NCBI GenBank assembly: GCA_964449835.1
Contig: CAYVBZ010000012.1
Location: forward strand, 1 to 41,040
Origin: JABDGC01 sp964449835
GTDB lineage: Bacteria > Pseudomonadota > Gammaproteobacteria > DSM-16500
Reading direction: 5' to 3'
Length of the DNA: 41,040 nt
Position 1 is the stretch's first letter; each line of letters starts with the position of its first letter. The position numbers and the translations under genes are program-made. Below, one piece after another: positions 1 through 10,236 of the stretch. The notes under the pieces were generated by a model that did not search any database, had not been told where the DNA came from, and was given only the letters and a program-made list of their open reading frames with translations.

Positions 1-649
1 CGTGAAAAATGCTGAAAAGCTGCAACGAAAAGGGGAAACCGTATTGTTTGTGTTGCAAGCTGATAAGATAATTGGTCTTATCAGTATTTACGATCCCGTG
101 AAAAAATTCACCACCTTCGCCTTAAAAAAGCTGCAAGAGGAAGCGATTCAAGTCATTTTAGCCACCGGAGATAACTGCATCACGTCAAATGTTTTTGCAG
201 AGGAGTTGGGCATCAATGCAGTTGAATCTGAGATCGGATATCCACAAAAAAAGGCGCTATTGAAACGCTTAAAGCAGGAAGGTTTTGTTGTTGCCATGGT
301 CGGAGATGAGATCAGTGAAGTCGCAGCTTTCAATCAAGACGCTGACCTCACTATTCTGACGCGGGCTGGATTCGATATCGACAACGAGGCAAATCTTAGC
401 TTTGTGCAGGGCGACTTATTGGATGTCTATCGCGCTCAACAGCTTAGCAAGTCATTGATGCGTGTGGTTTGGCGTAATATTTATTTTGCTTGCATTTATA
501 ATCTAATCGGCATCTTAGCGGCGATGGGTTTACTGTACTGGTGGACGGGGTTGACTTTCAATCCTGTGGTAGCGACGCTTTTAATGAGTGTAAGCTTGGT
601 GGTAGTCATCGCCAATAGCTTTAGCCTCAACAGTCTATTTAAAAATTAA
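1..649 (+). CDS. P1B-type (heavy-metal) ATPase, C-terminal part, cut by window edge
   Basis: The C-terminal ~215 residues of a P-type ATPase; the reading frame is open to the window edge, so the true start lies upstream. It shows the end of the P domain (DPVK-like segment near residue 31, TGDN at 55-58) followed by two hydrophobic helices ending in MSVSLVVVIANS, which resembles the last membrane pair of copper-type P1B pumps. Family members move metal ions across the membrane through an aspartyl-phosphate cycle. Oddly, the hinge motif GDGxND, needed to bind Mg-ATP, reads GDEISE at residues 101-106. The pump may therefore be divergent or inactive. The phosphorylated DKTG motif is outside the window. 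Ion specificity cannot be judged. Confidence 0.8.
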   Translation, partial: VKNAEKLQRKGETVLFVLQADKIIGLISIYDPVKKFTTFALKKLQEEAIQVILATGDNCITSNVFAEELGINAVESEIGYPQKKALLKRLKQEGFVVAMVGDEISEVAAFNQDADLTILTRAGFDIDNEANLSFVQGDLLDVYRAQQLSKSLMRVVWRNIYFACIYNLIGILAAMGLLYWWTGLTFNPVVATLLMSVSLVVVIANSFSLNSLFKN

Positions 650-650
650 A

Positions 651-3600
651 TCAGTGGATTGAACCACGAGTTTCCCACTCTTGGCCGGTAACAGTAAATA
701 CTGCTTTTGTTGACAAGGGCCCGGAAAGAATACAGATCTTATTCGTGTTTTGCGCAATTGTAGTATCGTGAATAAAGTAACCTGCAGGCAAGCGAGCTGG
801 CAGCAAGTTTTCGGCTTCAACAGCATGAGTTAACGCTACTCTTTCTCTCTGATGTCTGTATCTCAGTAAGTAGTTTTTATTGTTTGCAATTAATAAAGAT
901 TTCGATAAGCTAAGAAGAATTTCAAAATACCGTTTATGCAGTGCACCCTTGAGCCAAGTAGCTAACATCAAGCCAAACAGGACAACTCCAAGCATAAAAA
1001 CAACCGCGTTGATAGCATTTCGAATAAGTATGTTATAAGAAGCAAAAGCCGTGTTCTCAGCTAGTGGAATTTCCATTGATTTGTTTATTAGATAATTTCT
1101 AAGCATGTGAAGCTTTTGGGGAGCTACAATTTTACCCATAGCAGCAGTGGCAATAGGAGCTGGAACCAGGGCTAGGGCACGCGCAGATGCGGGTGCTTTA
1201 CCTGCGATGGGCCTCAGACCAAGAGCGCCTGCTTTAGGGGAAAGTCCGCCGCCCCTGATGATTTGAATTGATATGATTGTGTTTTCTCCCAAGACAGTGA
1301 TAATAGGTTGGATATTACCCACATAGGGATTAAGTATTCCGGCCAGAGCAGCCAATTCCCTGTTGGTGATCGCGGCGGGTTTAATCGTTAAAGCAGTCGC
1401 ATTGCTCGGTGCTTGCGTAAAAGCATAATTTCCATGAATTGCTGATAACCCGCTTCCATAAACGGGGTAATTGCCGACACTGCTAGTAGAAATTGCAGGT
1501 GTCGTGAAAGTTAATACGCCGGTCGTGGCAGTTTCTTCCGTTTGGCCCAAAACAAAGCCGATGACAGTGCCGTTAAGGACCGGATTAGCAGCGCCGTAAA
1601 TGCGAGAAGTTGGGTTAGCTGTATAAACTAGGGTTGCGGGATTGATAGTCAGAATTCCGTTTATATAATTGATGCTGTAATTCAGTGGATTGAAGGTCCC
1701 GCCGGTTGCCGCGGACATGAGGATAGTATAGGGATTTCCTGAAACATCGGCTGTACTCACAGCACCCGTGCTGCTGAGAGTTGCAGATCCAAGCGTTTCC
1801 CCATTCTGTAGACCTGTTGAAGTAAATTCTGTACCGGCAAAGACAATCGTTTGGCCATAGGTCTTGCTGGCGTTATTCGCGCTGATGGTGAGTGAAGCTG
1901 GATTAACCGTCAAAGCGCCATTGGTGTAGCTGATGCTGTAATTAGCGGGGTTAAAGGTCCCGCCGGTTGCAGCAGAAATGAGAATAGCATAGGGGCTGCC
2001 TGGAACATTGGCTGTGCTGATGGCACCCGTGCTGCTGAGGGTTGCAGATCCAACTGTCTCTCCATTTTGTAGACCTGTTGAGGTAAATTCATGCCCTGTA
2101 AAGACAATCGTCTGGCCATAGGTCTTGCTGGCATTATTCGCGGTGATGGTGAGTGAAGCTGGATTAACCGTCAAAGCGCCATTGGTGTAGCTGATGCTGT
2201 AATTAGCGGGGTTAAAGGTCCCGCCGGTTGCAGCAGAAATGAGAATAGCATAGGGGCTCCCTGGAACATTGGCTGTGCTGATGGCACNNNNNNNNNNNNN
2301 NNNNNNNNNNNNNNNNNNNNNNNNNNNNNNNNNNNNNNNNNNNNNNNNNNNNNNNNNNNNNNNNNNNNNNNNNNNNNNNNNNNNNNNTCGTCTGGCCATA
2401 GGTCTTGCTGGCATTATTCGCGGTGATGGTGAGTGAAGCTGGATTAACCGTCAAAGCGCCATTGGTATAGCTGATGCTGTAATTAGCAGGGTTAAAGGTC
2501 CCGCCGGTTGCAGCGGAAATGAGAATAGCATAGGGGCTGCCTGGAACATTGGCTGTGCTGATGGCACCCGTGCTGCTGAGGGTTGCAGATCCAACTGTCT
2601 CTCCATTCTGTAGACCTGTTGAAGTAAATTCTGTACCGGAAAAGACAATCGTCTGGCCATAGGTCTTGCTGATGCTATTGGCGGTGATATTCAGGGAAGC
2701 AGGCGTTATCTGCCCGATATTGGCATTCGCCGTAGACGACGTGATTTGATAACCATAAATGGGCTTGCCTTGGCTGTCCGTCGCATTGGAAATATTAATT
2801 CCTGAAACAGAAACATTCATATTGCTACCGACATTGGGTGATGCATAGGTTCCCGTTGCCGGATTATTTAGCGTGACCACATCTGAGTCGAAAGCGCCTG
2901 TAAAAGTGTAATTACTAGGTGATAAGGCCGCTGTAGTTGTTCCAGTATAAGAGCGGGTGACAGTTCCTATCAATGAAGGCGTAATAGCAGGGGCTAGCGT
3001 ATAAAGAAAGCCGCTTCCCGTGCCCAGAACGCTGGAAGAACCATAGATCGCATTATATTGTATAAAGTTATAAGCAAGCCCGCCTCGGGTATCCAAAGTT
3101 GGATTCGTTGTCCATACTAAAAAGTTGCCCACGCCGGGATTCAGACCAGCTGCACCCACATTGTTGGTAAAAACAGGAGCGGCCAGCACAATCGCATTGC
3201 CTGCTATGTTTGCTGTAATGGGTGCACTCAGGACCAGGCTGGAGCTGGCGTTTGTGGCTTGCAGCGTGACTCCGCCTGAAGCGGTGACCCCATTCACCGT
3301 GCCGCCTGCACCCGTGAGGCTCGACACCGTCAGAGGGGTTGTTGCTCCACTAATGAGTGAAATCGAGCCGGTGGTGTTTGCGGCGATGCTGCTAAAAATG
3401 TTACTTGTGTTTGTGAGCAAAGCACTGCTCGCGTCGCGAATAATTAATCCCCGCGTTCCTAGATTGATCGGGGCATTGGCAGTTTGCGAAATGGTGCTTG
3501 CTGTGTCAAACGTTAATACACTGCTCGCGAAGGTGGAGGCCGGCGTCCAGGTAGTTCCCGAGGCGCCAATCGTCATCGCGCCCGCGGTACTGCTTCCCAA

Positions 3601-6600
3601 AAGCACCCTGGAGGCAAACACTCGGTTCAGAGTTGCGCTAGGCAGGCTTAAACTACCTGCACCTCCCGCGATACCGATAGTGGTTCCCGCGCTTCCCGGT
3701 TGAAGAATGGCCGCTTGCACGCTGCCAGTATTCAGCGCTGTGCCGCCGATCTGCGCGGCGGCATTAATGGCCATGCTGTTTCCTGTTAACGTGATCTGAC
3801 CGGCCGTTCCACCGGCATTACCGGATAATAACAGCGACCCTGAATTAAGAGTCAAGGTTCCGGTTCCAGCATTCAGTGAGATATTTCCCGTGCCGGTGCT
3901 AATATTGGTGGAAGCGGCTTGCGTAAGGCCTACGCCGGTGAGTGAAACAGGTTGATTGGTTGTCGTGATTGCATTCGAACTTATTGCACCTGTTGTCGTG
4001 GCAGTCAGCCCCGATAAATTGGTAGTAAGGTTAATCGCACCGTTTTGTGTGATTCCGCCCGATCCAGACAGAAGTGTAATCATCCCATTCGATGCGAAAT
4101 TCGCGACTGGCGTCCAAGCAGTGATGGTCATGGCACCTGCGCTGCTATTGCCGATTTGCACATTGGTCGCACGAATATCGTTAGTCTCAGCTTGAGAAAG
4201 AGCAAGGCCCCCCGTGCCCGTGCCGATGTTAATCACGGTTCCAGCTGTATAAGGCTGGATTAACACGGAACTTGCGAGTCCCGCAGCTGCTCCCGTGCCT
4301 CCAATTTGGGAAGGTGTACCGCTTGTGTTCAATGAGAGCGCGTTGGCTGTGATTGTGATGGTGTTCGTGCTTAAAAACCGGGCACCGGAACCCATGCTTA
4401 AGGTTCCGGTGCCTGCACTCGCGGTAATGCCGCCAGAACCCGCATTGACTTGTAGACTGTTAGGCACAGTGATACCCGTTCCGGAGAGAGAGATACTGCC
4501 GTCGGAAGTTGTCAGATTCGCTCCTCCGTTCATGGATAAGAGTCCAGAAGCGGACAAATTAATTTGACCTGTCGTGGTTGTCATGGTGTTTCTTATAGTG
4601 AGGGCCCCACCCTGACTAGCAAAGGAGAGATCCCCGGTTCCAGTTGAAAAAGCAAAATTTGGCATGGTCAACACGCCAGAAGAGGTGATACTCAAGGGAC
4701 TATTTGCATTTAAGGTGGGGTTAGCCAGGGTAAAGCTCCCAGTGTTATTGATGAAAACGCCGCCTGCGCCCGTTGTGAGCGTCATGGTTCCTGTAGAAGT
4801 GGTTGATAAAGGCGAGCTGAGGCTGCCAATGCCGCCTGTACTGGTCGTCGGTACGGTCAAGGCAATTGCTCCCATGCCAGTACTAATCGTTCCTGCTGTT
4901 TGCGTGATTGAGCTGGTCGGTCCGACAGTAGTGCCGGTAAAAGTGCCTCCTAAGGTCGTGACCGCCGCATTTAACACAATATTCAGCGCCCCATTCAAGA
5001 TCACTGAAAGGGTCCCTGAAGTAGATGAGATGGGTTGATTTAAGGTGATAGTGCCTGTGCTCGAAGCTGTCAGAGTGAGTGTTCTTGCTCCACCCGCTGT
5101 TTTCTGAATAGGACTGTTAACATTAATATCGCCGTTCTGAGTACCTCCCGGTGTTGTGAGAATTACAACATTGGTTCCGGCGTTCAGGGTGGAAATGATC
5201 GTATTCACATTGACAATTGCGTCATTTCCGCTCGTATTAAATGTGGAGGGATTGCCGCTAAAACTGCCATTGTAGGTGGTCGCGGTGGAAATCGTGACAT
5301 TAGCTGGGTCCAATAGCCAAACGCCGGCTTCGCCCTTGGGCGCGCTGGCATTAACCTGGCCCATGGCTAGTAAACCGTTTTTCCCGGAGGTTTCAACAAA
5401 GCCGCCGTTGCCGGAAAGCGAACCGCCTCGAGCGAAAATATTGCCATAAAAGCCGGTGCCATTGTTAGACCACACCACAACCATGCCGCCATTGCCATTC
5501 TTCAGGGCATCGGCATAGATATTAACGCCAGGGGCAATAAAGGTATATTGCGCATTGGGTTCGGGGCCTGCTCCATGTGCATTGCCGCCGATTAATACGA
5601 TTCCGCCGCCTTCTACTCCGGAAGCATTGATTTTTGCGTTCTTAACGAGTTCGACCTGGTTGCCCAGGATCTTTACTGTGCCTCCAGTTTGCCCTCGTCG
5701 ACGACCGGAGGCGAGAATCGTGCCGCTCACACGAACGCGGCCTTGTCCTCCCATGAGGATAACTGTGCCATTTTGCGCACGCACTGACGTGGTCCGGATG
5801 TGGCCGCTCATATTAATGGCGTTTTCAACGATATTGTTAGCTGCATTGGCGGTAATTAAAACGGTGCCGCCGTTCGCGATCAGGGTGCCGGAATTGCTGA
5901 CCGCATTTCGAAGCGGCTTGCCGTTTGGATCAACAGCGGGTTGCGTGACTTGTGAGTTGACGCCGAACAAAATGAGTTGATCACCATAAAGATCCACCGT
6001 AAAAGTGTTGCCCGCGGCCAGGGCGATTTTTCCTAAATTGGCCCGGATGACTCCGCTGTTTTCCACGCCCGGCGCGACAAGAATGGCCAAACCTCTGTCC
6101 GCCACCGTGATGCTGCCCTGATTGATGACGGCGCCATGCCAACGGGGAGATTGCACAAAATTATAATTACCTGACATGAAGTCACGATTGCGGATGTCCG
6201 CCGTGGTGGCCAGCAATCCCCCGACGTTCACGCGCGCGCTGGGGCCGAAAAAGATTCCCGCGGGATTAATAATCCAGACTTGTCCGTTTGCCAGGATCTG
6301 TCCATAAATGGCTGAGATGCCATGATGCGGGTTGACGCGGTTTAAAGTGATGGCCTGAAGGGAGGGCTGATTAAATTGAACGACTTCATTGCCGCCGATG
6401 TTGAAACTGGACCAATTAATGATGGCTTTATTGGTAGTTTGATTGATTTCGACGGTTTGGTTGTTTGGAGAGGTTATAGTAGCCTCTCCGGTGATAACCC
6501 TTCCGCCTTCGACCAAGGCGTAAGCGATTGCCACTCCGAAAAGCATGCGCCATAGGCCGCGTATTGTTATTAATTTTAGGGCGAGGATAATAGCGTCTTT

Positions 6601-6630
6601 TAATTTTTTGAGAAAGACCCGGCGTTTCAT
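651..6630 (-). CDS. TpsA-type giant exoprotein (filamentous haemagglutinin-like) with YDG/MBG repeats
   Basis: Secreted partner of a two-partner secretion (type Vb) system. The ATG at 6630 is preferred because GAGGAAG lies about 7 bases upstream; a longer TTG start at 6648 is unlikely. Order: extended signal peptide with a basic MKRRVF start and a hydrophobic stretch; TPS/haemagglutination domain (about residues 50-300) with the family asparagine-proline motif in IINPAGIFFGP; a long Ser/Thr/Gly-rich beta-helix region; 87-residue YDG-type repeats; one diverged MBG-type domain; an Ala/Pro-rich linker; and, near the end, a hydrophobic helix (NAINAVVFMLGVVLFGLML) with a ~100-residue tail. The 100-N gap at 2288-2387 breaks the frame. 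With an 81-base gap (one repeat period) the frame is restored, giving about 1986 residues. It lies downstream of its transporter on the same strand. A membrane helix at the C-terminus is unusual for TpsA. Confidence 0.85.
1640..2710 (-). repeat. Tandem 261-bp (87-aa) YDG-domain repeats inside tpsA
   Basis: The anchor TCGTCTGGCCATAGGTCTTG (with minor variants) recurs at 2649, 2388, 2108 and 1847. The spacing is 261 bases on both fully sequenced intervals. Each unit encodes a beta-rich module containing SKTYGQTIVF and NGETVGSATLSSTGA. The near identity of the units explains why the assembly broke here. Copy number in the real genome is unknown and may vary by recombination. Confidence 0.85.
2288..2387. 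other. Assembly gap (100 N) inside the tpsA repeat array
   Basis: Exactly 100 N, the usual placeholder for a scaffold gap of unknown size. The flanking anchors are 280 bases apart including the N, so 180 known bases. With a 261-base period the real gap should be 81 bases plus a multiple of 261. Replacing 100 by 81 puts both halves of the gene in the same frame. Confidence 0.95.
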
Positions 6631-6835
6631 AAACGCTTCCTCATACAATTAAATAACTATCTATCTATAATCTCTAAGAATAGTATATCTCGATTGCCTT
6701 AAAAATAATCAGCCTCTATCGGCCGAGGGCCCTAAGGACATCATTCTTTAGGGATTAAATTTACAATATATTTTTCTTTTTTTTTCAATAGGATGGATGT
6801 TCCCCCAGGTTCTTGTTTTTATCTCGAATTTAGCC

Positions 6836-8611
6836 TTAAATCCGTGCAATCAGCTGAAAATAGACACGCGCTTGGTTGCCATTCGCCGGGATGGCCAGCA
6901 GGGCGGCAACGGGTATAGTGAGGGGTTTGGCGATATAGGTCTCAGCATCCAGATTATTCATAAAATGCACCCGGATGCCGGCGCCCGTTGAGGTGCCGTC
7001 CTGCCTTCCTGGCAAGTCAAAATTGTCGATATTCCAGACCATGCCGGCGTCGTAGAATAAATAAAACTGCCAGGCATTGAAGAAGCGAAGCTCGGGTAGA
7101 AATTGGGTGCGTAACTCCATTTTAGCTGCGATGCCACGGTCTCCCGAAATTTCATAAGGATCGTAGCCGCGACCATAAATCGGGCCGCCAAAACCGAATT
7201 GTTCCGTCGCCAGCAAGACATTACAGGAGTATTGTCCTTGCGAGGCGAAATAAAATGAAAAGCGTGAAAAAAAAGGTTGCAAACGCGAAAGATTAAATGT
7301 CGCTAAAGTAAAACGACTTTGCCCATTGGGCCGCGATTGGTAAAAATGCGGGGCCGCTCCCCAAATGCTGAAGCCCTCCATTAAACTAAGGGTCAGGACG
7401 TCAATGCCTTGCCAGCGATCAACGGTGCTATAGTCGCCGCCAATAGACAAAGTGCGAAATCGATCTTGATAAAAAGGAAAAGTTAGAATTGTGGAGGTGA
7501 CATTTTGGTAATTCGCCTGCATGCCTACATTTAAAGTTTGGACGCGTGAACGAATGATAGGATAGGTCAAATTGCCATAAATCGAGGCGCTGCGGCTGAC
7601 CACGTCCACGTCGTTCAGCACAAAGCCGGGCCTTGTTTCGGTATAGTTGGTTCCCAAGACGAGCTTTAAGCCGCGTGTACCGAGTGGTTGGGTGTGGGCA
7701 TACTCCATATAGTGCACTTCCTTGTGCCGGCTGGTGGTCATAAAGTTGAATTCATTGCTATCGCCGGGGAAATAACCGGAGTTGAAGGTCACGCCATAGG
7801 AAATTTCCTGCGGGCCCAAATAACGCGTGCCGTAATTATCATAAGCCACATAGGCATTCACTATTTTGTGGTCGGTGACGAGCGTCAAATCCGCGCTGTC
7901 GGGAATGGTTGGAGAAGGGGTGATGACTCCTTTGACGCTGATGCCGGGTAGATCATTGGCCAGCAATAAATTATATTCCAGCGCATGCTCGTTGAGAGGC
8001 CGGGATTTTAAAATGGCGTTGGCGTATTTTTGTAAGAACCATCTCGCATTTCCGGTGTGACCTGTAATGTTGGTTCTGCTGATGTAACCCTCAATGACTT
8101 CGATCAGGACGCTTCCTTTATTAATAGTTTGTGGCGGCAGATTGGCCTGAGAAAGAATGTAACCGCTGAGGTGATATTTTTTGGTTACTTCGTCCACCAG
8201 GATTTGTAATTGGTTTAAGCTAATGGTTTTGCCCAGTGAACCGTCAAAAATCTGGGCCAATTCCTGAGAGCTGAATACGGTATTCCCTATAAAGACAACC
8301 TTCTCCAGTTTAAAATGAATTTTATCCCCACCGGCAATGGCAATGGATGGCGGCAGAGGTTTGTTAGTGTCAGGTTGGATTCCCGCGCCAATGTTGAAGT
8401 AAGAACGGCTTCCCGTGCTGACTCGCTGCTGCGTTTGTCCAGCATCAAAAGCATTCAGGGCATCTTGTGCAGCATCGCGAAAACCAACTTCATCGCGTGC
8501 AGGATTATGGTCAAAATCGGGAAGATTTGCATAGGCAGTGGATCCCAGGCCCAATGAGATCATCAGGATGATCAGACTTTTAATCAATAAAATGAAAAAG
8601 ATCTTATGCAT
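6836..8611 (-). CDS. TpsB-type outer-membrane transporter (FhaC/ShlB family)
   Basis: Outer-membrane pore that exports the downstream TpsA protein. The 591-residue length is typical of the family. It begins with a signal peptide (hydrophobic core IILMISLGLGSTAYA). A POTRA domain follows at about residues 100-190 (KLEKVVFIGNTVFSSQEL and VLIEVIEGYIS), then a ShlB-type beta barrel with the conserved YGRGYDPYEISGDRG segment near residues 478-492, corresponding to the inward loop of FhaC. The C-terminus RVYFQLIARI alternates like a last barrel strand but ends in Ile, not the usual Phe. tpsA follows after about 205 bases with no clear terminator between them, so the two are probably co-transcribed. 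No strong Shine-Dalgarno is visible before the ATG. Confidence 0.92.
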   Translation of the reverse strand: MHKIFFILLIKSLIILMISLGLGSTAYANLPDFDHNPARDEVGFRDAAQDALNAFDAGQTQQRVSTGSRSYFNIGAGIQPDTNKPLPPSIAIAGGDKIHFKLEKVVFIGNTVFSSQELAQIFDGSLGKTISLNQLQILVDEVTKKYHLSGYILSQANLPPQTINKGSVLIEVIEGYISRTNITGHTGNARWFLQKYANAILKSRPLNEHALEYNLLLANDLPGISVKGVITPSPTIPDSADLTLVTDHKIVNAYVAYDNYGTRYLGPQEISYGVTFNSGYFPGDSNEFNFMTTSRHKEVHYMEYAHTQPLGTRGLKLVLGTNYTETRPGFVLNDVDVVSRSASIYGNLTYPIIRSRVQTLNVGMQANYQNVTSTILTFPFYQDRFRTLSIGGDYSTVDRWQGIDVLTLSLMEGFSIWGAAPHFYQSRPNGQSRFTLATFNLSRLQPFFSRFSFYFASQGQYSCNVLLATEQFGFGGPIYGRGYDPYEISGDRGIAAKMELRTQFLPELRFFNAWQFYLFYDAGMVWNIDNFDLPGRQDGTSTGAGIRVHFMNNLDAETYIAKPLTIPVAALLAIPANGNQARVYFQLIARI

Positions 8612-8828
8612 TTAATCAAGATAGCACTAGGGGCAAAAGAGTTCGAGCAGCCACGCAAGGAAATGAAATTATCAATCAATAGGCTGCCCATATTTTTTAT
8701 TTATTCAAGATAAATGACAAAAAATACTCACCTCCAAGCGCACATTAATATTGGCTACAAATATTGAACAAACTAGCCTAACGGATTAAAGTAACGCCTG
8801 GCAAGTAAAATTGAGTCCGCGTGAAACT

Positions 8829-9191
8829 ATGACCGATATAATTAATGTAGATGATATTAAAAAAACTCTCCAGGAATTTGCTGAAAAAAGAGATTGGGAT
8901 AAATTTCATAACCCTAAAAATTTATCCATGGCCTTAGCTTGTGAAGCAGGCGAGCTATTGGAAATTTTTCAGTGGATGTCAGAACCAGATGCAACTCAAT
9001 GCTGTAATGACTTATCCATCAAAGAGAAAACAAGCCATGAGCTAGCTGACATTATGTTGTATCTTTTTCGTATTGCTTCTCTGATGGGCATTAATATAAC
9101 TGAAGCACTTTATAATAAAATATCGATTAACAATGAAAAATATCCTGTAGAGTTAGTGAAAGGAAGTAGTAAAAAATATAACGAATATTAG
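8829..9191 (+). CDS. MazG-like nucleotide pyrophosphohydrolase
   Basis: A 120-residue all-alpha NTP pyrophosphohydrolase, the family that hydrolyses (d)NTPs to NMP and pyrophosphate as a house-cleaning or stress function. The metal-binding signature is visible: EAGELLEIFQW near residue 40 and HELADIMLYLFR near residue 77, matching the EExxE...ExxD pattern of MazG/RS21-C6 enzymes. The ATG at 8829 is chosen over upstream TTG/GTG codons because the conserved fold begins right after it; the ribosome site is weak. A hairpin terminator follows at 9267. It stands alone, between the TPS operon and a toxin-antitoxin pair. Substrate preference (for example dCTP) cannot be read from the sequence. Confidence 0.85.
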   Translation: MTDIINVDDIKKTLQEFAEKRDWDKFHNPKNLSMALACEAGELLEIFQWMSEPDATQCCNDLSIKEKTSHELADIMLYLFRIASLMGINITEALYNKISINNEKYPVELVKGSSKKYNEY

Positions 9192-9266
9192 ATTGATTAG
9201 TGGGGCACTCCTGTAGCGAATCGTCTTCTTTTTAGGGAGTCGTGCTACAAATTCATAAGAAAATGG

Positions 9267-9290
9267 AGGCTGCTTTCAAGGCAGCCTTTA
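9267..9290 (+). terminator. Rho-independent terminator-like hairpin after the MazG-like gene
   Basis: A 7-bp perfect stem AGGCTGC/GCAGCCT with the loop TTTCAAG, followed by TTTATAT. It lies about 75 bases after the stop codon and is correctly oriented for the plus strand. The U-tract is short, so strength is uncertain. Confidence 0.6.
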
Positions 9291-9333
9291 TATCAATAAT
9301 TATATTAACTATTTAATAAAATCAGCATGATAC

Positions 9334-9361
9334 TTGTGTTTTATATAAAATATTGTATAAT
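9334..9361 (+). promoter_or_regulatory. Putative sigma-70 promoter of the higBA-like pair
   Basis: TTGTGT (9334-9339), a 16-base spacer and a perfect TATAAT (9356-9361), 23 bases before the toxin ATG. The -10 sits in a short imperfect inverted repeat (TTG TATAATT CAA) that could be an autoregulatory site. Confidence 0.5.
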
Positions 9362-9384
9362 TCAATAAATGGAGTTCGAAATTA

Positions 9385-9717
9385 ATGAAAAAAATTGCAT
9401 GGCTGGGTGATACCCACGAAACAGTAAAAGGCTATTCTAATGTTGTAAGGCAGGAAATAGGGTACAACCTTGATAAAGTGCAAAGAGGCTTGGAGCCACA
9501 TGACTGGAAGCCAATGAGTTCGGTTGGCAGCGGAGTAAAAGAAATTCGTGTACATGAAGAAAATGAATATCGGGTTTTATACGTTGCTAAATTTGAAGAG
9601 TCAGTTTATGTGCTGCATGCGTTTGTGAAAAAGTCGGAACAAACTTTGAAGCGGAACATTGAGTTAGCAAAGAAAAGATATTCAGAAATGCTTGAAATGC
9701 GGAGGGCAAAGAAATGA
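9385..9717 (+). CDS. higB: HigB/RelE-superfamily toxin (Gp49-like)
   Basis: A 110-residue toxin of the phage Gp49/HigB family. Members are ribosome-dependent mRNA interferases kept inactive by a partner antitoxin. Family features: an early basic segment, then KEIRVHEENEYRVLYVAKF and the characteristic VYVLHAFVKKSEQT near residues 73-86, with a basic C-terminal helix. The start is the ATG with GGAG about 10 bases upstream. The stop overlaps the antitoxin start as ATGA, typical of coupled translation. Toxin-first order is typical of higBA. The last 41 bases of this gene recur as an isolated scar at 14088-14128. Function is inferred from family and context. Confidence 0.85.
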   Translation: MKKIAWLGDTHETVKGYSNVVRQEIGYNLDKVQRGLEPHDWKPMSSVGSGVKEIRVHEENEYRVLYVAKFEESVYVLHAFVKKSEQTLKRNIELAKKRYSEMLEMRRAKK

Positions 9718-10004
9718 AACATCATATAACTAAGGGGAACGTCTTTGATGATTTGGGGTTTAATGCGGCTGAAGCTGCAAACCTCAAGATTCGTGCTGCT
9801 CTTATGCGAGCGGTGGAAGAGGAGCTTACGAAAAAAAAACTGACCCAGGTCCAGGCAGCTAAATTATTAAGGGTATCACAACCTCGCATTAGTGACCTGC
9901 GACGTGGAAAGATTCATCTTTTCACCATTGACATGTTGGTTAACATGCTGGCCAGGTTAAATAAGCCTGTTTCATTGGTCATTGATGACAGAATTGCAGC
10001 CTAG
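9714..10004 (+). CDS. higA: HigA-like XRE-family antitoxin
   Basis: A 96-residue DNA-binding antitoxin partner of the upstream HigB-like toxin. The helix-turn-helix runs from about residue 40 to 75, with LTQVQAAKLLRVSQPRISDL as recognition region and IDMLVNMLARL after it, matching the HTH_37/XRE antitoxin family. Known members neutralise the toxin and repress their own promoter, probably at the AT-rich inverted repeat around 9354-9366. Overlap with the toxin gene is four bases. No terminator is evident downstream. Confidence 0.85.
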   Translation: MKHHITKGNVFDDLGFNAAEAANLKIRAALMRAVEEELTKKKLTQVQAAKLLRVSQPRISDLRRGKIHLFTIDMLVNMLARLNKPVSLVIDDRIAA

Positions 10005-10236
10005 ATTTTCGATACTTGTTAACGGTGACCTTTTTGCAGGCCTGCAATATGTATTTAGCAGAGTTTCAAGGAGACCATTAATGTTCATTTCTGGATTTAA
10101 CTCATCACTGCGTGCTCGGCATACAAGTATGCACCTTGCAATCATTTTACCAATATTTTTTTTGCAATAGGTGATTTTTTTTGCTAGGATTCTTGGGCCT
10201 TGATTAGATCAAGAATTTATTAGCATATAGTTGGGT

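Noticed and set aside
1640..2710. Regular repeats as a possible CRISPR array
   Set aside because: The unit is 261 bp, entirely coding in frame, with no short repeats and unique spacers.
3125..5980. Several long plus-strand open frames across tpsA
   Set aside because: They are the antisense of a low-complexity Ser/Thr/Gly-rich repeat region, have Val/Pro/Ala-biased nonsense composition and no ribosome sites.
6730..6753. CCCTAA/TTAGGG hairpin between tpsB and tpsA as a terminator
   Set aside because: Six-base stem; on the transcribed (minus) strand it is followed by GC-rich sequence, not T.
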